Of a DNA stretch of 64,000 nucleotides, positions 17,810-31,952 are shown piece by piece. The translations under genes and the position numbers were made by a program. Under the pieces are notes generated by a model that searched no databases, was not told where the DNA came from, and saw nothing but the letters and a program-made list of their open reading frames with translations. The DNA is from Mycolicibacterium sp. HK-90 (GTDB lineage: Bacteria > Actinomycetota > Actinomycetes > Mycobacteriales > Mycobacteriaceae), in the NCBI RefSeq assembly GCF_030486405.1, contig NZ_CP129613.1, forward strand, positions 5,084,001 to 5,148,000. The letters run 5' to 3'. The stretch's first letter is position 1. The number at the start of each line of letters is the position of its first letter.

Positions 17810-18337
17810 ATGGAAGCGAAACGACTGCTGAACCCACTACTCGACGGCTCCCGGCCGTGGGGCTGCGTGCAGGTCCGGCCCGGTCGTTTCGGCCTCACCT
17901 ACTACCGCCTGGTGGTGTACCCGCCCGACCTGAGCAGGAGCGAGCACCGCCTGGTTCGGCTCGCCCGAGGGTGGCCGCTGTGGGGAATACTGCTGTGGCT
18001 GCTGTGCCAGATCTGGTTGGCCGGCCAGATGTCTCCCTGGCTCGCGTTCGGTGTCTCCACGGCAGTGGCCGCGGTCGCCGGGGCCGTCACGCTCGGCCTG
18101 TCCGGCGGCGCGTACCACCGGGTGCGCACGCTGTGCGCGACCACGATGGCCGGTTATGACGATCCCGATTCCTGCGCGGTCCGGGATCGACTGATCGCAT
18201 TGGCAGCGATCCTGCTGAGGGCCGACGAGAACCGCTCCCGCGGCGAGATCACCGCTGTGGACCATGAGCTGACCTGGTGGCAGGTCTACAACCTGATGCA
18301 GGCCGACAGCGCCGCGAACACCCACCAGGCGAGCTGA
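17810..18337 (+). CDS. Conserved two-helix membrane protein
   Basis: 175 residues. A basic N-terminal region with RPGRFGLTYYRLVVYPP is followed by two hydrophobic helices (residues about 55-73 and 76-100) and a cytoplasmic-like C-terminal helix region. It resembles a family of small actinobacterial membrane proteins of unknown function. The next small membrane gene overlaps its stop (TGATG), so they are co-translated. Confidence 0.8.
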   Translation: MEAKRLLNPLLDGSRPWGCVQVRPGRFGLTYYRLVVYPPDLSRSEHRLVRLARGWPLWGILLWLLCQIWLAGQMSPWLAFGVSTAVAAVAGAVTLGLSGGAYHRVRTLCATTMAGYDDPDSCAVRDRLIALAAILLRADENRSRGEITAVDHELTWWQVYNLMQADSAANTHQAS

Positions 18338-18507
18338 TGTCCGACATGCTCGAAGTGCTGACACTGATGGCAGCGCCCGTCATGATCCTGTTGGCGCTGC
18401 GCTGGTATGTGATTCGCCAGAACCGGGCCGCCGACGCCGCGAGCGTCCCGAAAAGCACGCGGCGAGGGTGCGCGCCCGACAGCAGACACGCACCCTCGCG
18501 GCGCTGA
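18337..18507 (+). CDS. Small single-pass membrane protein
   Basis: 56 residues. One transmembrane segment (EVLTLMAAPVMILLALRWYVI) is followed by a short basic tail. The ATG overlaps the upstream stop as TGATG. The last 15 codons coincide with an 11-bp hairpin, so the tail sequence is probably constrained by the RNA structure. Function unknown. Confidence 0.65.
   Translation: MSDMLEVLTLMAAPVMILLALRWYVIRQNRAADAASVPKSTRRGCAPDSRHAPSRR
18462..18499 (+). terminator. Hairpin at the end of the small membrane gene
   Basis: GCGAGGGTGCG (18462-18472) pairs with CGCACCCTCGC (18489-18499): 11 bp with a 16-nt loop. It lies at a convergent gene junction and has no U-tract, which is common for mycobacterial terminators. 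Confidence 0.55.
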
Positions 18508-18521
18508 TGCTCAGCTGAATA

Positions 18522-18746
18522 TCAGCGACCGCCGGGCATCCCCAGCCACGGGAACACCGGGATGTTGGCGGGCGGCGCCGTCGTCCCGGGCCTCGCCTTG
18601 ATCGACGTGCTGCCATTGGTCGTGCAGATGGTCTTGGTGGCTGTGTCCTGGCAGGTCGGCCGAGCGGCCGCAACGGGAGCCGAAATCACCGACACTGCAA
18701 CCAAACCTGCCATCGCAAAGGCAAACTTGCCACGACCTCTCCTCAT
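18522..18746 (-). CDS. Small secreted protein
   Basis: 74 residues from ATG 18746, preceded by AGGGAAGGAC. MRRGRGK and a hydrophobic core end at AAARP, a good Sec signal peptide. The mature part (about 45 residues) has two cysteines (TCQDT, TICTT) and a Pro-rich end. Unknown function. Confidence 0.7.
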   Translation of the reverse strand: MRRGRGKFAFAMAGLVAVSVISAPVAAARPTCQDTATKTICTTNGSTSIKARPGTTAPPANIPVFPWLGMPGGR

Positions 18747-18820
18747 GTCCTTCCCTTTCCGGGCTACCACCGCGATACCAGAAATGTCATGCGCGGAGCG
18801 CGCCCGCTTCATGGCGCTCA

Positions 18821-19255
18821 TCAGGGGCAGGCCGATACGACAACGGGGGAATCCGCATCGAGCGGGGTGTTGTTTGCCGCCGCCCGATTAAAGGCGTCCT
18901 GGCGGGCAGCTTCGACCGTCGGTCCGGCTCCGCCGGCCACGACCCAGTTGCTGTCGCTGGCGACGGACACGATGCAGAGATTGTCGTTCGTCACCTCGTC
19001 GGCGGTGCATTCCACACCACCGGCGGCTTCACACGCTGCGATCACCGCAGCCGAGGCCTCTTCACTGGTGTCACCGGTTGCGGTGAAACCCGCTATGGTG
19101 CCGATGAAATCACCGGTACCGACTGCCGCGAAGATGTCCTCGGGGTCGCCCTCCACATATCCGCCCGGGCCACCCGCCCAGGCCGTGCCCGCGGAAATCC
19201 CGGCAGCGACAACGCCCGCGCCGAGGACCGCCGAAACCCATCTGGATTTGTGCAT
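18821..19255 (-). CDS. Secreted DUF4189-like protein
   Basis: 144 residues. The signal peptide ends AWAGG. The mature domain has repeated Ala-rich helices with conserved cysteines (IAACEAAGGVECTADE, NLCIV, VVSACP), like the secreted DUF4189 proteins common in mycobacteria (Rv1269c type). These are small disulfide-bonded proteins of unknown role. Confidence 0.82.
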   Translation of the reverse strand: MHKSRWVSAVLGAGVVAAGISAGTAWAGGPGGYVEGDPEDIFAAVGTGDFIGTIAGFTATGDTSEEASAAVIAACEAAGGVECTADEVTNDNLCIVSVASDSNWVVAGGAGPTVEAARQDAFNRAAANNTPLDADSPVVVSACP

Positions 19256-19539
19256 TCCAGTCCTCTCGTCAAAGTGATAATGCGAGAAGAATACAAAATA
19301 ATTCCATTACCGATGAGCAAATTGACTGCGCTGTCATCGCATTTAATTATCAGGAGAGGCCGCGACTCCGCTTGCGTGGCGAAAAATGCACCGAAACCAG
19401 GTGTGCCGTGACAGGGTCAACGAGAAAGCGCAGCGCGCGCATGAAGCTTCCCGCGGGCGCGAGCCGGGCGGCAGGCCCGCACACCGATGAGACTGGATCG
19501 GTGTTTCGTTATCTGCGTTGGCTGGTCGCGGGACTGCGG

Positions 19540-19790
19540 TTGATGAGCGGCCGGGCTGGGGTGAAATGCACTGCCCCACGAGGATTTTGACCAGCCACGC
19601 GTTGATGTCGGCGTGCCTGTGAGTGCGGTAATTGTCGCGCACAACGTACAGGTTTTCGCCGTGGGTAGGCGCGGGACGCTGCCTTGAGAAACGGCATTGC
19701 CGTCTATGACTTTTCGTCCACACGCAACACGATCGCGTTGGCAGGGGTCCGATACAGACCCACCACGTCAACGATCACAGGGCCAGGGGC
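19540..19790 (-). pseudogene. Decayed IS630-type transposase remnant
   Basis: On the minus strand, IVDVVGLYRTPANAIVLRVDEKS (about 19778-19707, split across two lines of text here) matches the first catalytic-Asp region of IS630 transposases, but a stop follows. In a second frame, DNYRTHRHADINAWLVK (19636-19586) matches the second catalytic-Asp region, and in a third frame NPRGAVHFTPA follows. The segment that normally separates the two is missing. The remnant lies within the 594-base gap between the DUF4189-like gene and pks16; I see nothing else in that gap, whose right-hand part up to about 19510 is AT-richer than its surroundings. Confidence 0.7.
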
Positions 19791-19849
19791 ACACCGCACA
19801 CCCACCGCCGCTCGACACCCAAAGAACCAGGGATGTCTCGCGGAGAACG

Positions 19850-21487
19850 TCAGCCGGTGATCAGAGACACCGAGTTGGCGCGGCGCAGCTTGCCCGACGG
19901 GGTCTTCGGGATGCTGCCGGGGCCGAGCACGACGACGTTGCGCGGACGCATGTCGACCTCGGAAACCACCTCGTGTGCCACCTGGTGCTCGATCCGGCGC
20001 ACCTCGGCCGGATCCTGCCAGGCGTTGGACTCCACGGCGACGGCAAAGGTCTCGCGCGAGTGGCCCGCATCCAGACGCACCGCCACGGCACAGCCGGGAC
20101 GCACGCCCTCCACGCGGCCGGCCGCACGCTCGATGTCCGTCGGGTAGATGTTGCGCCCGGCCATGATGATCACGTCCTTGACGCGACCACACACGATGAT
20201 GTTGCCCTCCTCGGTGATGTAGCCGAGGTCGCCGGTGTCATACCAGCCGTGCTCATCCTGGGCCGGCAGGAAGCCGCCCATGGTGATGTAGCCGGGGGTC
20301 AACGATTCGCCGCGCAGCTCGATGACGCCGACGCCGCGGGCCGGCATGACGTCGCCGTGCTCGTCGACGACGCGGGCCTCAAGGTCTTTCAGCAGCGGGC
20401 CCAGTGAGGCCAGCCGCTTGGTGTTGCCCTTGGTGGCGGGCACGGCGCGGCGCAGGGCGGCCAGCAGATCGGCGTCGACCTCGTCGACCACCAGACCGGC
20501 GTTGCACGGCGAGAACGACACCGCCAGGCAGGTCTCGGCCATGCCGTAGGCCGGCAGGATCGCCGACTCCGGAAGCCCGAAGGGCTTGCCCGCATCCAGC
20601 AGGTCCTCGACGTCGGCCGGCTCCACCGGCTCGGCACCCGAGAGCGCGAACCGCAGGGTGGACAGGTCGTACTCACCGGGCTTGGCCTGCCGGCGCAGCC
20701 GCTTGGCGAACAGGGCGTAGGCGAAGTTGGGCGCCGCCGTCATGGTGCCCTTGTACTTGGTGATGAGCTTGGCCCACAGCAGCGTGTCGCGCAGGAAGTC
20801 CATCGGCGTGACCTTGACCAGCTCGGCGCCGAAGTACATCGGGATGGTCAGGAAGCCGACCATGCCCATGTCGTGGAAGCAGGGCAGCCAGCTGACCATG
20901 ACGTCCTTGTCGACGTCGTACTCGGCACCGATGAACATCGCCTCCGCGTTGGAGTGGATGTTGCGGTGCGTGATCTGCACTGCCTTGGGCGATCCCGTCG
21001 ACCCGGAGGTCAGCTGCATCAGCGCCAGATCGTCCTCGCCGGTCTCCACCGGGTCGATCGGGTCGGCGGCCAGCAGGTCGGCGACCTTGACCACCTTGAT
21101 GCCCTTTTCCTCCAGCACCGGGATGGCGACCAGGAAGGGCTCCGAGACGATGACGGCGTCGGCCTCGATCATGCCGATCACGTTCATGGTGTCGTCGGCC
21201 CAGACCGCCAGGTCGGTGCGCGGGGTGGGCTGGTGCAGCATCGTCAGGCTGGCGCCGCGCATCCACACACCCTGCGCGGTCGGCGCGATCTCCACCGGGA
21301 ACCCGGCCAGCACGCCGACGGCGTCCCCGTGGCCGATGCCCGCGGCGGCCAAACCGCCCGCGATGCGCCTGGCCCGCTCGTGAACCTCACCCCAGGTGTG
21401 GCGAATCGGCTCGTGCGGTTCACCAGTCACCATCCCGCGTTTGCTCTCCCGAGCGTTGCGGAACATCTTCTCGGTGAATCTGCTCAC
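19850..21487 (-). CDS. pks16: Acyl-CoA/AMP ligase Pks16
   Basis: 545 residues. AMP-binding P-loop [16 protein letters not shown], then [15 protein letters not shown] and KTPSGKLRR near the C-terminus. Sequence and position next to ispE match Rv1013 (annotated Pks16, although it is a ligase and not a polyketide synthase). The start is GTG 21487 (V-SRFTEKMF), preceded by AAGGAGG at ideal spacing. It probably activates a fatty acid as acyl-AMP; the partner enzyme is unknown. Confidence 0.93.
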   Translation of the reverse strand: MSRFTEKMFRNARESKRGMVTGEPHEPIRHTWGEVHERARRIAGGLAAAGIGHGDAVGVLAGFPVEIAPTAQGVWMRGASLTMLHQPTPRTDLAVWADDTMNVIGMIEADAVIVSEPFLVAIPVLEEKGIKVVKVADLLAADPIDPVETGEDDLALMQLTSGSTGSPKAVQITHRNIHSNAEAMFIGAEYDVDKDVMVSWLPCFHDMGMVGFLTIPMYFGAELVKVTPMDFLRDTLLWAKLITKYKGTMTAAPNFAYALFAKRLRRQAKPGEYDLSTLRFALSGAEPVEPADVEDLLDAGKPFGLPESAILPAYGMAETCLAVSFSPCNAGLVVDEVDADLLAALRRAVPATKGNTKRLASLGPLLKDLEARVVDEHGDVMPARGVGVIELRGESLTPGYITMGGFLPAQDEHGWYDTGDLGYITEEGNIIVCGRVKDVIIMAGRNIYPTDIERAAGRVEGVRPGCAVAVRLDAGHSRETFAVAVESNAWQDPAEVRRIEHQVAHEVVSEVDMRPRNVVVLGPGSIPKTPSGKLRRANSVSLITG

Positions 21488-21736
21488 GACGACCTCCTTG
21501 GCTTCCGCGGCCCCGACACCGGCGACAGTGCGCACGGTGCAAACGCCCGGTTATCCATGCTCCGCCCGCTGTGCACACCTTTTGGGTAGGCGCGCGCACA
21601 CGATTGGGGAGCAGTTATGTCTCGATCAGGTGATGCCCCAGGTCCGCGCCTACGGCTACGCGACCGCCCACCATCACAGGTGGCGGGCGCACAAGTCGCA
21701 TCCGACGCAAGACCGCTAGCATTCACCGCCGATCAT

Positions 21737-21753
21737 CTTAAGAGACCCTTAAG
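21737..21753. promoter_or_regulatory. Inverted repeat upstream of pks16
   Basis: CTTAAG-AGACC-CTTAAG, in the 310-base gap between ispE and pks16. It is AT-rich against the background. It could be an operator for pks16 or part of the ispE 3' region. Nothing else is recognised in the gap. Confidence 0.35.
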
Positions 21754-21797
21754 TAACTGGCCAAACCCTCGCGTTAATTGAGGCCTGGGTCACATTC

Positions 21798-22772
21798 TCA
21801 GACCGACGTCGAGGGCGCCGGAACCACGCGCGCGCCACTCACGGGTCCGCTGGCCACCCGCACCGTCCGGCACACTCCGGCTCCGGCCAGCTGCACCCCG
21901 ACGTCCACCGCAGTGGTCGACGAGGGACACAGGAACGCACACGTCGGGCCCGACCCGGACACGATGCCCGCCAGGGCACCGGCCTCCACGCCGGCGCGCA
22001 GTGTGCGGCGCAGATCCGGGTACAGGCTCAGCGCCGCTGACTGCAGGTCGTTGGCCAGCAGCGCGGCCAGTTCGGCCGGATCGCCGGAGGCCAGCGCGGC
22101 CAGCACCGGCTCGGGTTCGTCCGCCCGCGGCGGGCCACCCGTCGAGGTGTCCGCCCGCAGCCGGTCCAACTCGCCGAACACCTTGGGCGTGGACAGGCCC
22201 CGATGCGCGAATGCCAGCACCCAGTGAAAGGTACTGCGGGCGAGCACGGTGGCCAGCTCCTCGCCGCGGCCGGTCCCCAGGGCCGTCCCACCGTGCAGCG
22301 CGAACGGGACGTCACTGCCCAGCCGGGCGGCCAGTGCGTGCAGATCGCGCCTGGGCACGCCGAGCTCCCACAGCGTGTTCATCGCGACCAGCACCGCCGC
22401 CGCGTCGGCACTGCCCCCGGCCATGCCACCGGCCACCGGGATCGACTTCTCGATGCTGATCGACACGTCGGGCGACCGGCCGACGTGGTCGGCCAGCAGC
22501 TCGGCGGCGCGCCAGGCCAGGTTGCGTTCGTCGGTGGGCACCGACTCCACGCCCTCACCCGCGACCGTCAGCGACAGCATGTCGGCGTTGCGCACGGTCA
22601 CCTCGTCCAGCAGTGACACGGCGTGGAACACCGTGGTGAGGTCGTGGTACCCGTCGTCGCGCACGTCGCCCACGGCCAGGTACAGATTCACCTTGCCGGG
22701 GACGCGCACGGTGACCGAACCGGTAGGGACCCATTCGGACGCGGTACTGCCGTCGGAAGCTGACACGGCCAC
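21798..22772 (-). CDS. ispE: 4-diphosphocytidyl-2-C-methyl-D-erythritol kinase
   Basis: 324 residues of the GHMP kinase fold: [14 protein letters not shown] at the N-terminus, the ATP loop [16 protein letters not shown] and the C-terminal GSGPTCAFL. It performs the fourth step of the MEP isoprenoid pathway. The order rsmA-ispE-pks16 matches M. tuberculosis, here with a kinase gene inserted. Confidence 0.96.
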   Translation of the reverse strand: MAVSASDGSTASEWVPTGSVTVRVPGKVNLYLAVGDVRDDGYHDLTTVFHAVSLLDEVTVRNADMLSLTVAGEGVESVPTDERNLAWRAAELLADHVGRSPDVSISIEKSIPVAGGMAGGSADAAAVLVAMNTLWELGVPRRDLHALAARLGSDVPFALHGGTALGTGRGEELATVLARSTFHWVLAFAHRGLSTPKVFGELDRLRADTSTGGPPRADEPEPVLAALASGDPAELAALLANDLQSAALSLYPDLRRTLRAGVEAGALAGIVSGSGPTCAFLCPSSTTAVDVGVQLAGAGVCRTVRVASGPVSGARVVPAPSTSV

Positions 22773-22821
22773 GACACTATCGCCGCTCAGGGGCCGTTGT
22801 CGGTGAACTTAAGCTGAGACG

Positions 22822-23682
22822 GTGCCCTCACCCGAGGTGATCGTCGCGGGATACACCGCGACACAAGTCGTAGGGAGTGGCGGCTCGGCGGTCGTGTACA
22901 CCGCGCGTGACCCCGACGGGGCCATCGTTGCGCTCAAGGTTCTCGACGGTGAACGCCGGCCCGGCGACCTCGCCCGGCTGCAGCGCGAGTTCGATTTCGC
23001 CCGTCGGCTTGACCATCCCAACATCGTCACGGTGTACGCGGCGGGCCCGGGCTGGCTGGCGATGGAGTTCGTCGACGGCGGCACGGTGAGCGATCTGCCC
23101 GACACCGAAGCGCAGCTCACCGCACTGACCCAGACCGCGGGCGCACTCGACCATGCCCACCGTCGCGGAATCGTGCACTGCGACGTCAAACCCGCCAACA
23201 TCCTTGTCGATCAACCGTTTTCGAGGGCGGTGCTGATCGACTTCGGGGTGGCGCACTCGATGGCCGAGGACGTCGCCGCCCGCCTGGCGCACGATCCCGG
23301 CCGGCTCAGTCTCGATCCGGCCCGCCGCATCACCCGCCAGACACCCGAATCGCACCTGAACATCCAGGCGTCGCTTCCCTATTCGGCACCCGAACTGCTC
23401 GCCGGCCGGGCCCCGTCGGGCGCCACCGACCAGTACGCGCTGGCCTGCACGACGGTGGAACTGCTTACGGGGTCACCACCGTTTTCCGCGGGAGACGCGA
23501 TGGCCATGATCGACCATCACCTGCACAGCCGCCCGCCACGAATATCGGAGCGGGGCAACGGGATTCCGCGCGCCGTCGACCCTGTGGTGGTCAAGGCCCT
23601 GGCGAAGGACGCAGAACGGCGCCACCCCTCGTGCACGGAATTCATCGGCCTCGTCATCGAAGCGTTGGGCCGCCCAACGTGA
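22822..23682 (+). CDS. Soluble Ser/Thr protein kinase, non-RD type
   Basis: 286 residues, nearly all kinase domain: Gly loop VGSGGSAVV, VALKVLD (Lys39), catalytic loop H-C-D (119-121) in IVHCDVKPANIL, IDFGVAH (Asp140) and PYSAPELL. The usual Arg before the catalytic Asp is Cys, so it is not an RD kinase and may not need activation-loop phosphorylation. There is no transmembrane or sensor domain, unlike most mycobacterial Pkn proteins. The activation loop is long, with many Arg residues (about 150-180). GTG 22822 is the start. It sits divergent from ispE, and I do not recall it in M. tuberculosis at this place. Confidence 0.9.
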   Translation: MPSPEVIVAGYTATQVVGSGGSAVVYTARDPDGAIVALKVLDGERRPGDLARLQREFDFARRLDHPNIVTVYAAGPGWLAMEFVDGGTVSDLPDTEAQLTALTQTAGALDHAHRRGIVHCDVKPANILVDQPFSRAVLIDFGVAHSMAEDVAARLAHDPGRLSLDPARRITRQTPESHLNIQASLPYSAPELLAGRAPSGATDQYALACTTVELLTGSPPFSAGDAMAMIDHHLHSRPPRISERGNGIPRAVDPVVVKALAKDAERRHPSCTEFIGLVIEALGRPT

Positions 23683-23730
23683 AGAAGATCGCGAGATTGT
23701 CGGACAATCTCGCGATCTTCTTCACGTTGG
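23674..23730. terminator. Perfect 27-bp bidirectional hairpin terminator
   Basis: Positions 23674-23700 are the exact reverse complement of 23704-23730, with a 3-nt loop (CGG). It lies between the convergent kinase and rsmA genes and includes the last three codons of the kinase. No U-tract follows on either strand. Confidence 0.8.
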
Positions 23731-23738
23731 CGTAGAGG

Positions 23739-24605
23739 CTAGGCCTTCTGCGCCGCCTCGATCTTGGCCGCAGCCTCACCCTCGGCTTCCTTGGCCCGCT
23801 GCAACAGCCGGACGAAGTCGGCGATCCCGAGCGTCTCACCGCGGCGCGACGGGTCGATGCTGGCGGCCAGCAGCCGCTCCGCCGACTCGTTGCCCGAACC
23901 CGCCCAGTCCGCGAACGCGTTGCGCGAGGTCTTGCGGCGCTGCGCGAACCCGATGTCGATGAGCTGGAACACCTCATCGCGGAAGGCAGCGTCGGTGGGC
24001 CACGGCGAGGTCTCGTACCGGTCGATGCGGACCAGCCCGGAGTACACCCGCGGAATCGGCCAGAACACCGTGGGCGACACCATGCCGTGCCGGCGCACGT
24101 TTCCGTAGAAACGCACCTTGGCACTGGGCACCCCGTAGTCCTTGCCACCGGGTTCGGCCGCCAGGCGCTCGGCCACCTCGGCCTGCACCATGACCATCAC
24201 CGTGCGGATGGACGGGAACTCGGCCAACAGGTGAAGCAGCGCAGGCACCGCCACGTTGTACGGCAGGTTCGCCACGAGCGCGGTGGGCTGCTCGGTCAGA
24301 TCGGACGGCATCAGCGTCAGGATGTCCTGATTGATGACCGTCAGCCGGTTGATCTCGCTGTGCGAATGATCGGCGATGGTGGCCGGCAGTTGCTTTGCCA
24401 ACACCGGGTCGATCTCGATGGCGGTGACCTTCGCGCCGCGATCGAGCAGGGGCAGGGTCAGCGACCCGAGGCCCGGTCCGACCTCCAGCACATGGTCGTT
24501 CCGGTGAATACCGGAGGCCGACACAATGCGCCGAACGGTGTTGGCATCGTGGACAAAGTTCTGGCCAAAGGCCTTGCGTGGCCGAAAGTCGATTTCTTTC
24601 GCCAA
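23739..24605 (-). CDS. rsmA: 16S rRNA dimethyladenosine transferase RsmA (KsgA)
   Basis: 288 residues from TTG 24605. [14 protein letters not shown], the SAM motif [13 protein letters not shown], the catalytic NLPYNVAVP and the C-terminal [12 protein letters not shown] are all present. It dimethylates two adjacent adenines near the 3' end of 16S rRNA. The frame continues upstream as [13 protein letters not shown], which I remember as conserved N-terminal sequence in other mycobacterial KsgA, so translation may start at CTG 24644, overlapping the rpfB stop as CTGA. It ends in an Ala/Lys-rich tail. Confidence 0.95.
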   Translation of the reverse strand: MAKEIDFRPRKAFGQNFVHDANTVRRIVSASGIHRNDHVLEVGPGLGSLTLPLLDRGAKVTAIEIDPVLAKQLPATIADHSHSEINRLTVINQDILTLMPSDLTEQPTALVANLPYNVAVPALLHLLAEFPSIRTVMVMVQAEVAERLAAEPGGKDYGVPSAKVRFYGNVRRHGMVSPTVFWPIPRVYSGLVRIDRYETSPWPTDAAFRDEVFQLIDIGFAQRRKTSRNAFADWAGSGNESAERLLAASIDPSRRGETLGIADFVRLLQRAKEAEGEAAAKIEAAQKA

Positions 24606-24640
24606 GCGTCGTATCTCGGTCCGCCCGAGCAGTCGAATAG

Positions 24641-26715
<2,075 letters not shown>

Positions 26716-26740
26716 GGCAACACCATAAGGTGGGGTCCAA

Positions 26741-29639
<2,899 letters not shown>

Positions 29640-29671
29640 AGGGTGATCTAGGCCACATCTCCTCCGGCGGC

Positions 29672-29698
29672 TGTCACAAATCCGGGCGGCCCGGTGTC
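29672..29698 (+). promoter_or_regulatory. ECF41-type sigma promoter
   Basis: TGTCACA (29672-29678), N16, TGTC (29695-29698), 31 bases upstream of the oxidoreductase ATG. The published ECF41 target is TGTCACA-N16-CGTC in front of the partner oxidoreductase gene; only one base of the -10 part differs. Confidence 0.75.
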
Positions 29699-29728
29699 TT
29701 GAGGGCACAAGCCTTGAGAGGAGACACC

Positions 29729-30937
29729 ATGAGTGCACAGAACGCCCGAGTGATCGTGATCGGCGGAGGCTACGCCGGGGTGCTGGCGGCCAACCGGCTG
29801 CAGGGCACCCCGGGAGTGGCTGTCACGCTGGTCAATCCGCGGCCCGAGTTCGTCGAACGGATCCGGCTGCACCAGTTCGCCGTCGGCAATCACGACGCCA
29901 CCGCGGCATACGACACGCTGCTGGGCAGCGGGGTCCGGTTGCTGGTCGACGGTGCCGAGTACATCGACGCCGACATCCGCCAGGTACAGCTGACCTCGGG
30001 TGAGGTGCTGGACTACGACTACCTCGTCTACGCCGTCGGCAGCACCAGCGGGGTACCCGCCTCGGTGCCCGGTGCCGCCGAATTCGCTTATCCACTTTCG
30101 GAATTCGAGCAGGCGCAGCGACTGCGCGCCCGGCTGCAGGATGTGCCGATGTCGGCACCGGTGATCGTGGTCGGCGGCGGGTTGACCGGCATCGAGGCCG
30201 CCGGCGAACTGGCCGAGAGCGGCCGCAACGTCACCCTGGTGACCGATGTGGTGGGCGCGTCACTGGGCGCCGGAGGCCGTCGCTCGGTCGTCAAGGCGCT
30301 GACCAAACTCGGCGTCTCGATCATCGACGGACCCGAGATCCTGGTGACCGGGGTCGAACCCGACGCGATCACCCTGGCCGACGGCAACCGGCTGCCCAGC
30401 GCGGCCACGGTGTGGACCACTGGGTTCGGGGTGCCCGGGCTGGCCGCGGCCAGCGGGTTGCGCACCGATGAGCTGGGCAGGCTGCTCACCGACGAGACGC
30501 TGACCAGTGTCGACGACGCGCACATCGTGGCGGCCGGCGACGCCGCCGCGCCGTCGGGCATCCCGCTGCGGATGAGCTGCCAGGCTGCGGGCCCGATGGG
30601 GGTCCAGGCCGCCAACACCGTGCTGGCCCGGATCGCGGGTGCCCCGGCCGAGCCCCTCAACCAGGCGTTCGCCGGACAGTGCGTCAGCATCGGCCGCAAC
30701 GCCGGCACCGTGCAGCTCTGCCACTCGGACGACAGCCCCCGCCGGGTGTTCATCGGTGGGCGCACGGGCGCGTACTTCAAGGAGCAGGTGTGCCGCGCCA
30801 CGATCACTTTCCTGACCAAGGAAGGCCGCAAGCCGGGGTCGTACTTCTGGTTCAAGGGCGGCAACCGTGAACGCCAGCTCGCGGAGGCACGTAGGGAAAG
30901 CTTGGTCGGCGCGGACGCGAGGAGCAAGGACATCTGA
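29729..30937 (+). CDS. FAD/NAD(P) oxidoreductase, NDH-2-like, partner of ECF41 sigma factor
   Basis: 402 residues from ATG 29729 (GAGAGGAG upstream). First dinucleotide fold VIVIGGGYAGVLAANRL, second VIVVGGGLTGIEAAGEL, then AAGDAAAP for FAD binding. No C-terminal amphipathic membrane helix is obvious, so it need not be a respiratory NADH dehydrogenase. Its stop overlaps the sigma factor start (TGATG). ECF41 loci typically carry a carboxymuconolactone decarboxylase, oxidoreductase or epimerase as target; this fits the oxidoreductase type. Confidence 0.9.
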   Translation: MSAQNARVIVIGGGYAGVLAANRLQGTPGVAVTLVNPRPEFVERIRLHQFAVGNHDATAAYDTLLGSGVRLLVDGAEYIDADIRQVQLTSGEVLDYDYLVYAVGSTSGVPASVPGAAEFAYPLSEFEQAQRLRARLQDVPMSAPVIVVGGGLTGIEAAGELAESGRNVTLVTDVVGASLGAGGRRSVVKALTKLGVSIIDGPEILVTGVEPDAITLADGNRLPSAATVWTTGFGVPGLAAASGLRTDELGRLLTDETLTSVDDAHIVAAGDAAAPSGIPLRMSCQAAGPMGVQAANTVLARIAGAPAEPLNQAFAGQCVSIGRNAGTVQLCHSDDSPRRVFIGGRTGAYFKEQVCRATITFLTKEGRKPGSYFWFKGGNRERQLAEARRESLVGADARSKDI

Positions 30938-31863
30938 TGACACACCCCAGTGCAGGTAACTCGGACGAACACGCCGAACGGTTCACGCTGCTGCGGCCGC
31001 TGCTGTTCACGATCGCCTACGAGATCCTGGGATCGGCAACCGAATCCGACGACGTGCTGCAGGAGAGCTACCTGCGCTGGGCCGAGGTCGACCTGGCGAC
31101 GGTGACCGACACCAAGGCCTATCTGGCCAAGTTGGTCACCCGCCAGGCCCTCAACGCGCTGCGGGCCGAATCCCGGCGCCGCGAGGAGTACGTGGGCCCG
31201 TGGCTGCCCGAGCCGCTGCTGCTGGCGCCGGCCAGTTTCGGCGACGCGGGCGATCCGTCAGCGGATGTGGTGCTGGCCGAGTCGGTTTCGATGGCCATGC
31301 TGGTGGTGCTCGAGACGTTGACGCCCGACGAGCGCGCGGTGTTCGTGCTGCGCGAGGTGTTCGCGTTCAGCCACGACGAAATCGCCTCGGCGATCGGCAA
31401 ATCCAGTGCATCGGTGCGCCAGATGGCGCACCGGGCCCGCAATCACGTGCAGTCCCGGCGCAAGCGGTTCGATGCCGTCGACCCGCAGGTGTCGACAGAG
31501 GTCACCCAACGGTTTTTCGCCGCGGCGACCACCGGCGACATGGCCGTGCTGCTGGAGCTGCTCGCCCCGGACGTGGTGTGGACCGCCGACAGCGACGGCA
31601 AGCGCAGCGCTGCACGCAGGCCGGTGGCCGGGGCGCAGGCGGTGGCCAAGCTGGTGATGGGTCTGATGCGGTTCGTCGCACAGGGCGGACGTTTCGAGCC
31701 GACGACCTACAACAACGCCCCGGCGTTCAAGCTGTACCTCGAGGACAGTTTCGAGGGCGTCCTCACCGTCGAGGTCGTCGACGGCAAGATCACCCACTTC
31801 TATGCGATGCGCAATCCGGACAAGCTGACCGGCATCGACATCCCGCGGGTGATCAGCCGCTGA
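30937..31863 (+). CDS. ECF41-family RNA polymerase sigma factor (SigJ-like)
   Basis: 308 residues. Sigma region 2 (LLFTIAYEILGSATESDDVLQESYLRW), region 4 (LTPDERAVFVLREVFAFSHDEIASAIGKSSASVRQMAHRAR, given here as two helices around residues 125-165) and a SnoaL-like C-terminal domain ending in NPDKL, the hallmark of ECF41. That domain acts as a built-in regulator in place of an anti-sigma factor. No anti-sigma gene is present. It is translationally coupled to the oxidoreductase. Confidence 0.93.
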   Translation: MTHPSAGNSDEHAERFTLLRPLLFTIAYEILGSATESDDVLQESYLRWAEVDLATVTDTKAYLAKLVTRQALNALRAESRRREEYVGPWLPEPLLLAPASFGDAGDPSADVVLAESVSMAMLVVLETLTPDERAVFVLREVFAFSHDEIASAIGKSSASVRQMAHRARNHVQSRRKRFDAVDPQVSTEVTQRFFAAATTGDMAVLLELLAPDVVWTADSDGKRSAARRPVAGAQAVAKLVMGLMRFVAQGGRFEPTTYNNAPAFKLYLEDSFEGVLTVEVVDGKITHFYAMRNPDKLTGIDIPRVISR

Positions 31864-31880
31864 CGTTCCCCGCGAGCCCC

Positions 31881-31922
31881 CGTAAAGTCGCACGATTTCG
31901 CCTGGAATAGTGCGACTTTGCG
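31881..31922 (+). terminator. Hairpin terminator after the ECF41 operon
   Basis: AAAGTCGCAC (31884-31893) pairs with GTGCGACTTT (31910-31919), extendable by three pairs (one T-G). The loop is 16 nt. It lies 20 bases after the sigma stop and before pabB. Confidence 0.65.
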
Positions 31923-31952
31923 TCTGCTCGCGCCAGGCAGCAAGCTAGGTCG

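Noticed and set aside
17800..19260. Secretion operon made of the small membrane and secreted proteins
   Set aside because: The genes face each other and are separated by a hairpin; there is no sign that they work together.
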